64,000 nucleotides of DNA. It comes from Sulfopaludibacter sp035606355 (GTDB lineage: Bacteria; Acidobacteriota; Terriglobia; Bryobacterales; Bryobacteraceae). Under the pieces are notes generated by a model. That model was not told the DNA's origin. It made no database searches and was given only the letters and a program-made list of their open reading frames with translations. Numbering within the stretch: the stretch's first letter is position 1; every line of letters begins with the position of its first letter. Where the stretch lies: assembly GCA_035606355.1 (NCBI GenBank), contig DATNFO010000040.1, forward strand, positions 75,569-139,568, written 5' to 3'. This document shows, one piece after another, positions 41,149 through 48,440 of this stretch. Position numbers and translations under genes: made by a program.

Positions 41149-42244
41149 ACTCGGTACGCTCGACGGGCCGGTACAGTGTGTCGCGCTCCACGGGCACGCG
41201 CCCTGCCTTGCGGATGAGCTGCAACAGTTCGCCGCGGCGCAGGTTCTGAGACGTGGTAGCGCCTGCGTCGTGGTAGATGCGCTCCTCCACAATCGTGCCG
41301 TCGATATCGTCCGCGCCGAAGCGCAACGCGATCTGCGCGATGCGCGGCGTCATCATCACCCAATACGCCTTTACGTGCGGAATGTTGTCCAGCATGAGGC
41401 GGGCGACCGCAATGTTCTTGATGTCGGCGAACCCGGTGGTCTTGCCGATGTGCTGCAGCGGCGTGTTGTCCGGATGAAACGCCAGCGGAATGAAAGTCAC
41501 GAAGCCGTGCGTCTCATCCTGCAGTGCGCGCAGACGGACCAGATGATCCACGCGGTCCTCATCGTTTTCGATGTGACCGTAGAGCATCGTGCAATTGCTT
41601 TTGATGCCGAGCTGGTGCGCGATGCGCGCCGTGTCCAGCCACTCATTGCCATCGATCTTGTGGTCGCAGATGATGCGGCGCACGCGCTCGTTGAAGATCT
41701 CGGCGCCGCCGCCCGGCATGGAATCCATACCGGCCGCGCGCAGCCGCTCCAGCGTCTCGCGGATGCTGATTTTCGTGCGCCGCGCCAGGTAAGCGATCTC
41801 CACCATCGTGAACGCTTTCAGATGCACATCCGGAAAACGTTCCTTGAGACCGCGGAGCATTTCGCAATACCAATCCAGCGTGAGCTCGGGATGCAGACCG
41901 CCGACGATGTGGAACTCGGTCACCGCTTCGGCGTAGCCTTCGCCGGCCTTGTGCCAGACCTCGTCCAGCGACATGGTGTATGCTTTCGGATCGCGCACGC
42001 GCTTGCCGAACGCGCACAGGCGGCAACTGGCCACGCAAACATCCGTCGGGTTGATGTGGCGATTGACGTTGAAGTAAGTGGTGTCGCCGTGCAAGCGCTC
42101 GCGCACGATGTTCGCCAGGTAGCCGACGGAGAGAATATCGCTGGTACGGTAGAGCGCCACGCCGTCATCGAAGTTCAAGCGTTCCCCGGCTTCCACTTTT
42201 TCGCGAATCGGCACAAGGCGGGGATCGTCAATTACAACTTGCAT
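41126..42244 (-). CDS. mqnE: Aminofutalosine synthase MqnE (radical SAM)
   Basis: 372 residues. The radical-SAM cysteines are in CVASCRLC (CxxxCxxC), preceded by NVNRHINPTDV. Further family segments are FHIVGGLHPELTLDWYC, MPGGGAEIF, TMLYGHIE, IPLAFHP and the C-terminal GTIVEERIYHDAGATT, which favour MqnE over the paralogue MqnC. It makes 6-amino-6-deoxyfutalosine in the chorismate-to-menaquinone pathway. It starts 3 nt after mqnP ends. Confidence 0.88.
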   Translation of the reverse strand: MQVVIDDPRLVPIREKVEAGERLNFDDGVALYRTSDILSVGYLANIVRERLHGDTTYFNVNRHINPTDVCVASCRLCAFGKRVRDPKAYTMSLDEVWHKAGEGYAEAVTEFHIVGGLHPELTLDWYCEMLRGLKERFPDVHLKAFTMVEIAYLARRTKISIRETLERLRAAGMDSMPGGGAEIFNERVRRIICDHKIDGNEWLDTARIAHQLGIKSNCTMLYGHIENDEDRVDHLVRLRALQDETHGFVTFIPLAFHPDNTPLQHIGKTTGFADIKNIAVARLMLDNIPHVKAYWVMMTPRIAQIALRFGADDIDGTIVEERIYHDAGATTSQNLRRGELLQLIRKAGRVPVERDTLYRPVERTESTFVIVA

Positions 42245-42247
42245 GGC

Positions 42248-43129
42248 TTAAACACCCGGTTTGAGAAGGAATATATCTGCGGCCCAGAATACAAAGAATA
42301 ACACGCTGACATACCCGTTCATCGTGAAGAATGCCGCGTTCAAACGCGACAAATCGTTGGGCTTAACGATGGTGTGCTCGTAGATCAGAAGCGCGGCCAC
42401 GGCGGCCACCCCGGCGATCGCGAGCGCACCGGCATGGAGCGTCCAAACGAGCATCAGGAGGCAGAGAATCATCCCCACATGCAGCGCCTGCGCGACGTGC
42501 AGCGCCCCTCCGATTCCCAGGCGCCGCGGGATGCTGCACAGTCCTTCGTGGCAATCGAAATCGTAATCCTGGCAGGCGTAGATCACGTCGAAGCCGGCCG
42601 TCCAGAACGTGACCGCGGCGGTGAGCCAGAGAATGCGCGGGTCGAGCGATCCGCTGACGGCGATCCACGCCGCGGCGGGAGCGATGCCCAGGCTGAAGCC
42701 CAGCACGAGGTGGGAGAACGAGGTGAAGCGCTTGGTAAACGAGTAGGCGAAAACGATGGCGAGGGCGACCGGGGAAAGTTCCAGGCAGAGAGGGTTCAAT
42801 TGCCAGGCCGCAAGCAGAAAGACGCCGGCCGCCACGGCGATGAATCCCCAGGCGAAACCGCGGCTCAGCAGGCCTGCCGGCAGGTGCCTCATTTTTGTGC
42901 GGGGATTGCGAGAATCGATATCGGCATCCACCACCCGGTTGAACGCCATCGCCGCGCTGCGGGCCGCGACCATGGCGACGATGATCCAAACGATCGTCCG
43001 CCAGATATTTCCGCCCGCCACCCCGCCGTCGCGGAATGCCAGAAGCGCTCCTGTAAGGGCGAACGGCAGCGCGAACACGGAGTGCTCGAACTTGATCATG
43101 TCGAGGGTCAGCCGGAGTCGTTTGAGCAT
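42248..43129 (-). CDS. mqnP: UbiA-family polyprenyltransferase, menaquinone (futalosine route)
   Basis: 293 residues with about eight transmembrane helices. The two Asp-rich prenyl-diphosphate motifs are NRVVDADIDSRNPRT (near 66) and DFDCHEGLCSIP (near 188). The KFEHSVFALPFALTGALLAF start is typical of the UbiA-like MqnP group. Its direct coupling to mqnE supports a menaquinone role. The product would be the quinone pool used by the NrfD-like and NuoB-type complexes. Confidence 0.88.
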   Translation of the reverse strand: MLKRLRLTLDMIKFEHSVFALPFALTGALLAFRDGGVAGGNIWRTIVWIIVAMVAARSAAMAFNRVVDADIDSRNPRTKMRHLPAGLLSRGFAWGFIAVAAGVFLLAAWQLNPLCLELSPVALAIVFAYSFTKRFTSFSHLVLGFSLGIAPAAAWIAVSGSLDPRILWLTAAVTFWTAGFDVIYACQDYDFDCHEGLCSIPRRLGIGGALHVAQALHVGMILCLLMLVWTLHAGALAIAGVAAVAALLIYEHTIVKPNDLSRLNAAFFTMNGYVSVLFFVFWAADIFLLKPGV

Positions 43130-43223
43130 AGGGGCGGTTTCTCTTATTTTAGACTGACGGCAGGACCGGGCAGTTTTCCGGTGGTCCGTTTTGTTTCTGT
43201 CGTGTTACCTTAAATCGGTGTGC

Positions 43224-43943
43224 ATGCTGGAAGCCTTCGCGCTATCGGATAAAGGCTGTGTCCGGGGCAATAACGAGGATTACTGCCTGATTGAGCCGGA
43301 GCTTGGTCTCTACGTCCTGGCCGACGGGATGGGCGGCGCCAAGGCAGGAGAGTGCGCCTCCAAACTCGCCGTCGAGACGGTGGCCGAATCAGTGCTGTTT
43401 GCCCAGCGGCGCGACTCGCAGGTGTTGCTTTCGGCCGTGGAAGAAGCCAATCGCCGCGTGCTTGAGGCCGCTCAAAACGATTCCAGCCTGGAGGGCATGG
43501 GAACCACTCTGGTGGCAGCGCTGGAGACCGATTCCGGCCTTTCGATTGCCAGCGTGGGGGATAGCCGCGCCTACGTGCTCGACGACGCGGGGCTCCGCGT
43601 GATCACAGAGGACCAGACCTGGGTCAATGAAGTCGGGCGGCCGCTCGGCCTGGACGAAGAAAGCCTCAAGAATCACCCGATGCGGCATGTGCTCACCATG
43701 GCCATCGGCGCCAGCACTCCCCTTACCGTCAATTACTATTGCATCGTGCTGCAGCAGCAGGCCCTGGTGTTGATTTGCAGCGACGGGTTGCACGGCGTGC
43801 TGAACGAAGGTGAACTCTCGCGCATCCTGCGGGGCGGGCAGTCGGCGAGCTTGGAAGAAACGTGCCATGCGCTGATCGATGCAGCCAAGAACGCCGGCGG
43901 TCCGGACAACATCACCGCGGTTTTGATGAGAAAATCCTCATAG
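43224..43943 (+). CDS. PP2C-family Ser/Thr protein phosphatase
   Basis: 239 residues from the ATG at 43224; in-frame upstream starts are not needed because MLEAFALSDKGCVRGNNEDY is a complete family N-terminus. Metal-binding acidic residues lie in GNNEDY, LYVLADGMGG, CSDGLHG and GGPDNITAVL. It is the bacterial PP2C/Stp type that reverses Hanks-kinase phosphorylation; no kinase gene is present in the window. It is followed after 20 nt by two secreted-protein genes, an unusual operon setting. Confidence 0.9.
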   Translation: MLEAFALSDKGCVRGNNEDYCLIEPELGLYVLADGMGGAKAGECASKLAVETVAESVLFAQRRDSQVLLSAVEEANRRVLEAAQNDSSLEGMGTTLVAALETDSGLSIASVGDSRAYVLDDAGLRVITEDQTWVNEVGRPLGLDEESLKNHPMRHVLTMAIGASTPLTVNYYCIVLQQQALVLICSDGLHGVLNEGELSRILRGGQSASLEETCHALIDAAKNAGGPDNITAVLMRKSS

Positions 43944-43963
43944 CGCGCCCACCAATCGGGTGA

Positions 43964-44632
43964 GTGCGCTTATCTCTGCCCACCCTTTGCCTCTTGTTCG
44001 CCGTTCCGCTGGCGGCGCAGGTGGCGATTCTGCAGATCCGCGTCATCGAGGGCGACGGCGGGGTGCACCTGCCGGGGTCGCGTAGCGCGCGAGCGCTCAC
44101 CGTGCAGATCACGGAAGAAACGGGCCGCCCGGTGGAAGGCGCCACCGTTAGCTTTCAAATGCCGGAAGACGGACCGGGAGGGCTGCTTGCCGGCGGCCTG
44201 CGCACGGACGTGGCGCTGAGCGACGCTACCGGGCGCGCCGTGCTCCATGGTGTGCAGTGGAACCGCACGCCGGGGCGATTCGGAATCCGTATTATTGCGG
44301 CGCGCGAGCAGGTGCGCGCCGGCATGATCTCTTACCAGTACATCGCGGACCAGCCCGGCACAGCGGCGCGCGCCCCTGCTGCCGCACCACTTCCGCCGGT
44401 TGCGCCCACGGCGTCGAAACCGGCTCCGGCGGCCGTGTCCGCCACACATCCATCGAAGGGCAAATGGGTGGTGCTGACGGCGCTCGCTGCGGGAGGCGCA
44501 GTGGCGGCGGGGTTGCTCGCCGGAAAATCGAATTCAGGAAACACGACGCAGCCGCCGGCCGCCGCTCCCGCGCTTTCCGCGACTCCGATACTTTCCATCG
44601 GCAATCCGGTGGTCACGGTGGGTCACCCATGA
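43964..44632 (+). CDS. Secreted protein with Ig-like domain and Pro/Ala linker
   Basis: 222 residues from GTG with a GGGTGA-like site. Signal peptide about 1-18; an Ig-like beta domain (about 20-125, VQITEETGRPVEGATVSFQMP, a Big/CarboxypepD_reg-like fold); a Pro/Ala-rich linker; a hydrophobic Gly/Ala helix (about 168-186) and an Asn/Pro-rich tail. A mid-protein membrane segment suggests anchoring with the Ig domain outside. It overlaps the next gene by 4 nt. Confidence 0.7.
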   Translation: MRLSLPTLCLLFAVPLAAQVAILQIRVIEGDGGVHLPGSRSARALTVQITEETGRPVEGATVSFQMPEDGPGGLLAGGLRTDVALSDATGRAVLHGVQWNRTPGRFGIRIIAAREQVRAGMISYQYIADQPGTAARAPAAAPLPPVAPTASKPAPAAVSATHPSKGKWVVLTALAAGGAVAAGLLAGKSNSGNTTQPPAAAPALSATPILSIGNPVVTVGHP

Positions 44633-45993
44633 AACTCGCGGTGAACCTTTTGGCGCTCGCGCTGCTGCCGTTCGCGGCGGAGGCTCAGTTCTCGCTATAC
44701 CGCGTTGCGGCGGGAGGCGAACAACCGGTCGCCGGCACGTTCGATTTCGGAGCCATCGATCCGAACGTCCCCGCGATGGCGGCCTTTCGCATTCGCAATA
44801 CATCCGCCGATGCCGCGACACTCACCACGCTGACGGTTTCAGGCGTCGGCTTCACGCTCGCCGGACCGGCCACTCCGATGACCCTTGCGGCGCAGGCGGC
44901 TATCGATTTTGCGGTGACATTCGCGGGGTCGGGCAACGGCTTGTATAGCGCGGTGCTGAACGCTCCCGGGATTTCCGTGCTGCTGGTGGCGCAGGTACAG
45001 CAGGGGCTCACGTATTCTGTGTCCACGCCGTCCGGATGGCAGTCGGTCAGCACGGCCGCGACGGTCGATTTCGGGAAGACGACTGTGCCGTCGCCGATCA
45101 TCATGCACTTTCTGGTGCAAAACCCGTCGCCTTTGTACTTGAATGTGCCGCCGCTGATCTTGCAGGGAAACGGCTTCGCGCTGTTTGGGACGTCGCCGAG
45201 CGGAATCCTTCTGGCGCCCCTAGCGACGGCATCGTTCGAAATTGTGTTTACGCCGCCGTCCGCTGGAACGTTTGCCGGCAGTCTGCAAGCGGGCGGCTAC
45301 CTGTTCCCGCTTTCTGCCGCGGCAGCCGCGCCTCCGCTGCCGAACGCGTCCCTTTCCGTGACACTCGAGCAAGCATCGAGCGCGCAGCAGGGGAGGGTTG
45401 CGATCGGCTTCGATGCGCCGTCGCCGGTGGATGCCTCGGGGCTGCTCGCGTTGACCTTCCAGGCGGCGACCTCCGGCGCCGCGGATTCGGGAATCGTCTT
45501 CAGCAGCGGCGCGGCCAGCATTCCGTTCACGCTCGCCGTGGGAAGCACGCAGGGCGATTTCTCCGGCGCGGCCTGGGCGCTTTTTCAGACGGGGACCACG
45601 GCCGGTGTCTTGACCCTTACCGCGACCGTGGGATCGGTTGCCGTGCAACAGACGGTTACGATTGCGGCAGCGCCGGTCGGCATCTCGGCGGCGCAAGTCA
45701 CCCGTGGCGCCGCCGGAATCACCGTGCAAATCACGGCCTTCGACAACACGCGGACCGCCGACAGGATCGCGTACACGTTTTTCGATGCGCAAGGGAATGC
45801 GGTCGCGCCGGGGGCGATCACTGTGGATTCGACCGCGGATTTCAAGACTTATTTCGCGAGCTCCACCGCCGGCGGCATGTTCTCGCTGACCGCAGTGTTC
45901 CCCGTTACGGGCGATTCCACGCTGGTCAAAACCTGCCAGGTGCAACTGACGAACGCGGCCGGAACGTCGTCTACGCAGCGCATCGCATTCTAA
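44629..45993 (+). CDS. Secreted ASH/choice-of-anchor-type beta-domain protein
   Basis: 454 residues from the ATG that overlaps the preceding stop (ATGA). Signal peptide about 1-20. At least two tandem beta-sandwich domains of the ASPM-SPD2-Hydin style (GTFDFGAIDPNVPAMAAFRI at ~35 and VDFGKTTVPSPIIMHFLVQN at ~145), then a third region of further beta repeats. No catalytic motif is seen; probably an extracellular structural or binding protein acting with the Ig-like partner. Confidence 0.72.
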   Translation: MKLAVNLLALALLPFAAEAQFSLYRVAAGGEQPVAGTFDFGAIDPNVPAMAAFRIRNTSADAATLTTLTVSGVGFTLAGPATPMTLAAQAAIDFAVTFAGSGNGLYSAVLNAPGISVLLVAQVQQGLTYSVSTPSGWQSVSTAATVDFGKTTVPSPIIMHFLVQNPSPLYLNVPPLILQGNGFALFGTSPSGILLAPLATASFEIVFTPPSAGTFAGSLQAGGYLFPLSAAAAAPPLPNASLSVTLEQASSAQQGRVAIGFDAPSPVDASGLLALTFQAATSGAADSGIVFSSGAASIPFTLAVGSTQGDFSGAAWALFQTGTTAGVLTLTATVGSVAVQQTVTIAAAPVGISAAQVTRGAAGITVQITAFDNTRTADRIAYTFFDAQGNAVAPGAITVDSTADFKTYFASSTAGGMFSLTAVFPVTGDSTLVKTCQVQLTNAAGTSSTQRIAF

Positions 45994-46016
45994 ACGCAGG
46001 TGACGACAGAATCCTA

Positions 46017-46055
46017 GTAGGTCCCGGTCAGGAGACGGTCAGGAGACCGGTCTTT
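46017..46055. repeat. Duplicated AGGA-loop palindrome
   Basis: Stem CCGGTC, loop AGGA, GACGGTC, loop AGGA, then GACCGG. This is the same double-loop architecture as at 25287-25324. It lies between the beta-domain gene and the GNAT gene, ending 11 nt before the GNAT start. Confidence 0.8.
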
Positions 46056-46066
46056 ACTTCAGTAAA

Positions 46067-46948
46067 ATGGATCGCATGACGCCTCAATCCGATGTCGTCC
46101 TCATCCGTCAGGCGAGGCCTGAAGATGCCTCAGTCGCAGGCGATATTTGCTATCGCGCCTTCTCGACCATCAATGCAGCTCACAGTTTTCCCTGCGATTT
46201 TCCCGCGCCGGAGGCGGCGGTCGGGCTTTTGCAGATGCTGTTTGCGCATCCCGCGTTTTATTGCGTGGTGGCCGAAGCCGGCGGACGCGTCGTGGGCAGC
46301 AACTGTCTGGATGAGCGGTCCGCGATTCGTGGGCTTGGTCCGATCACGGTCGAGCCGGGAGCACAGAATCGCGGAACCGGGCGCATGCTGATGCAGGCGG
46401 TGCTCGACCGGGCGCGCGAGCGGCAGGCTGCCGGCGTGCGGTTGTTGCAGGCCGGCTTCCACATGCGATCGATGAGTTTATATGCGAGTCTCGGCTTCGA
46501 TATCCGTGAGCCCATCGTGTGCCTGCAGGGGAAGACGCGAGATCGCGCAGTCGCCGGCTGCAGCGTCAGGCGCGCGCAATCCGCCGACGCCGATACCTGC
46601 AATTCGCTCGCACGCCGGGTGCACGGTTACGACCGCGCGCAGGAACTCGCCGATGCCGTGCAGCACGGGACTGCGGCTGTCGTCGAGCGCGGCGGCCGGA
46701 TCACGGGATACGCCACGAACCTGGCGTTTTTCGGTCACGGAGTCGCCGAGTCCAACCAGGATCTGGAAGCGTTGATGGTATCGGTGGAGAGCTTTGGAGG
46801 GCCGGGCCTGCTGCTGCCGAGCCGCAACAGCGAGCTGTTTCAGTGGGCATTGTCGCAAGGGCTGAAGCTGGTTCAGCCGCTCACATTGATGACGCTGGGC
46901 CTGTACAACGAGCCGAAGGGCGCCTGGTTCCCGTCCATTCTGATGTAG
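46067..46948 (+). CDS. Double GNAT-domain acetyltransferase
   Basis: 293 residues. The N-terminal GNAT domain (10-150) has the acetyl-CoA loop V-E-P-G-A-Q-N-R-G-T-G near residue 102. A second GNAT-like half (about 165-290) lacks an obvious CoA loop and may be a degenerate structural copy. The acceptor is unknown. A second ATG at 46076 is possible as start. It ends at a shared terminator with the convergent Crp gene. Confidence 0.8.
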   Translation: MDRMTPQSDVVLIRQARPEDASVAGDICYRAFSTINAAHSFPCDFPAPEAAVGLLQMLFAHPAFYCVVAEAGGRVVGSNCLDERSAIRGLGPITVEPGAQNRGTGRMLMQAVLDRARERQAAGVRLLQAGFHMRSMSLYASLGFDIREPIVCLQGKTRDRAVAGCSVRRAQSADADTCNSLARRVHGYDRAQELADAVQHGTAAVVERGGRITGYATNLAFFGHGVAESNQDLEALMVSVESFGGPGLLLPSRNSELFQWALSQGLKLVQPLTLMTLGLYNEPKGAWFPSILM

Positions 46949-46960
46949 CAGCAAACGAAA

Positions 46961-46997
46961 AAGGGGACACGCAGAGAGATTCTCCGCATGTCCCCTT
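46961..46997. terminator. Bidirectional intrinsic terminator
   Basis: AAGGGGACA (46961-46969) pairs with 46989-46997; the inner segments GCAGAGA and TCTCCGC extend the stem with one mismatch. The minus-strand exit carries a TTTTTCGTTT tract, so it fits best as the Crp-gene terminator while also serving the convergent GNAT gene. Confidence 0.85.
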
Positions 46998-47021
46998 CTG
47001 ATCTTGCGCCCCGCGCCGCGA

Positions 47022-47696
47022 TTAGCAGTTCTGGCGGAGCCACTCGCGGAACGCATCCCGGTACAGGATGATCCCTTTCCGCGAATACCGCAGGTAGCCC
47101 TGGCGGCGGAACTGGTTCATGTAATGGGTGACGATCTCGCGAGAGGTTCCCACGTACTGGCTCAGCAATTCGTGCGTGAACGGCACCATACGGATGGACC
47201 CATCGTCCTCCTGCGTCCCCAACCGCTCGCTGAAGCGGATGAGTGAGCGCGCCAGGCGCCGCGCGATGTTGTCCACGGAGAAACTCTCGATGCGGTGGGT
47301 GAAGTCAATAGTGCGTTGAACAAGAATTTGCAGCAGCGCCACCGCAAGGCGCGGCCGTTTCATCACGATGTCTTCGATTTCGCTTGTGGTCCAAGTCATT
47401 AACTTGGTGTTTTCGAGAGCTGTGGCCTGTTCGGAGCGGTGCGGCAGATTGAGGAACGCTGATTCGCCGAAGAATTCGTCGGGTTGATAGATGTCGACCA
47501 CTACCTGATGGCCGTCATCGGCGAGCCGCGAAACTTTCACTTTGCCGTCGATCACCAGATAAATGCTGGTGGACGGCTGGTCCTGGTTGTAAATCATCTG
47601 CCCCTTCCGATACTCCACAATGCTGGAGCACGGAAGATGCGCTAATGGATCCTCGAGCGGTTTCTGGGGAGCGAGTACTGTGGGACTGGTTGCCAT
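47022..47696 (-). CDS. Crp/Fnr-family transcriptional regulator
   Basis: 224 residues from the ATG at 47694-47696, behind a perfect AGGAGG; the longer start is rejected for that reason. A cyclic-nucleotide-binding beta-roll covers about 25-120 (GQMIYNQDQP, LVIDGKVKVSRLADDG, FFGESAFL), then the dimer helix and a Crp-type winged helix (THELLSQYVGTSREIVTHYMNQFRRQGYL). There are no FNR-type N-terminal cysteines. The ligand and targets are not predictable; the 29-nt spaced gene upstream may be in the same transcript. Confidence 0.88.
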   Translation of the reverse strand: MATSPTVLAPQKPLEDPLAHLPCSSIVEYRKGQMIYNQDQPSTSIYLVIDGKVKVSRLADDGHQVVVDIYQPDEFFGESAFLNLPHRSEQATALENTKLMTWTTSEIEDIVMKRPRLAVALLQILVQRTIDFTHRIESFSVDNIARRLARSLIRFSERLGTQEDDGSIRMVPFTHELLSQYVGTSREIVTHYMNQFRRQGYLRYSRKGIILYRDAFREWLRQNC

Positions 47697-47725
47697 ATTT
47701 CCTCCTAGAGACAAGTGTGATCACC

Positions 47726-48109
47726 CTACAGGCGTTGCTGTGGCGCGCAAGTATCGGCAACTGGCTCGATCGTGCGCACCTTGAAAACAGGCTTGGCGCC
47801 GCCGGTACTCGAAGTCCCCCGAACGGTCACCTTATGGCCCATGTGTTTGGCGAAGCCTTCCGTGGGGAAGCCATCCGCCTCTAAGCTGGCGATCGGATTT
47901 AACGTCCGGTCGTCAACGAGAACGTATTTACCATCCTGCTCATCCACGCACCCGGTCATCGAAGTCCCCTTCCTGGGTTCGGCTTTCGGCTGCTTGGAAT
48001 CTTGTTTACTGGTTTGCGGCTCCCGTTCTACAGGGCCATTGACCGCGGACGCGCTGGACGAAAGGGCGGGCAGGAGAAGTAAAACCGAGATTGTGAGGGG
48101 TCTAAGCAT
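47726..48109 (-). CDS. Secreted DUF5818-like small protein
   Basis: 127 residues: signal peptide (about 1-22), a Lys/Gln/Pro-rich linker and a small beta domain (MTGCVDEQDGKYVLVDD, GHKVTVRG) with Cys54 and Cys121. This pattern is common in acidobacterial secreted proteins annotated DUF5818, of unknown function. It sits 29 nt upstream of the Crp-type regulator gene. Confidence 0.65.
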   Translation of the reverse strand: MLRPLTISVLLLLPALSSSASAVNGPVEREPQTSKQDSKQPKAEPRKGTSMTGCVDEQDGKYVLVDDRTLNPIASLEADGFPTEGFAKHMGHKVTVRGTSSTGGAKPVFKVRTIEPVADTCAPQQRL

Positions 48110-48440
48110 CGTCCTCGTTCCGGCCTGAGAATAGCACTTGGCGTGCCAAATGATACTTCCATTCCCACTGTGAATGCAACTCCCTTCTTAACTCATACGT
48201 ATTACTATGTTTAGCAAACGCCGGGAGTTCTCTTACGCCCTGAAAGGTGCGTTCCCACAGTTGCATTCTTTACCTGTGGCGAAAAAGTTTACTCTGTCGG
48301 TAATACTCCTTCCGCTCCCTTAGGGCGTAAGGGTAAAGACCTAGGACCTCGTCGGTCGATTGCGCTTCCCGGACAAAAATGCTAGCTTCACCCCGTTCGC
48401 AGCCCGCAGTTGCTCGCGACCGGTCCGATATGATGGTTTT
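48110..48440. other. Intergenic region with a spaced 10-bp inverted repeat
   Basis: This 331-nt gap between divergent genes holds CTTACGCCCT (48232-48241) and its exact complement at 48322-48331, 80 nt apart. The open frame that begins at 48360 extends into this region but the first 27 codons do not look like protein. No clear promoter boxes were identified. Confidence 0.5.
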
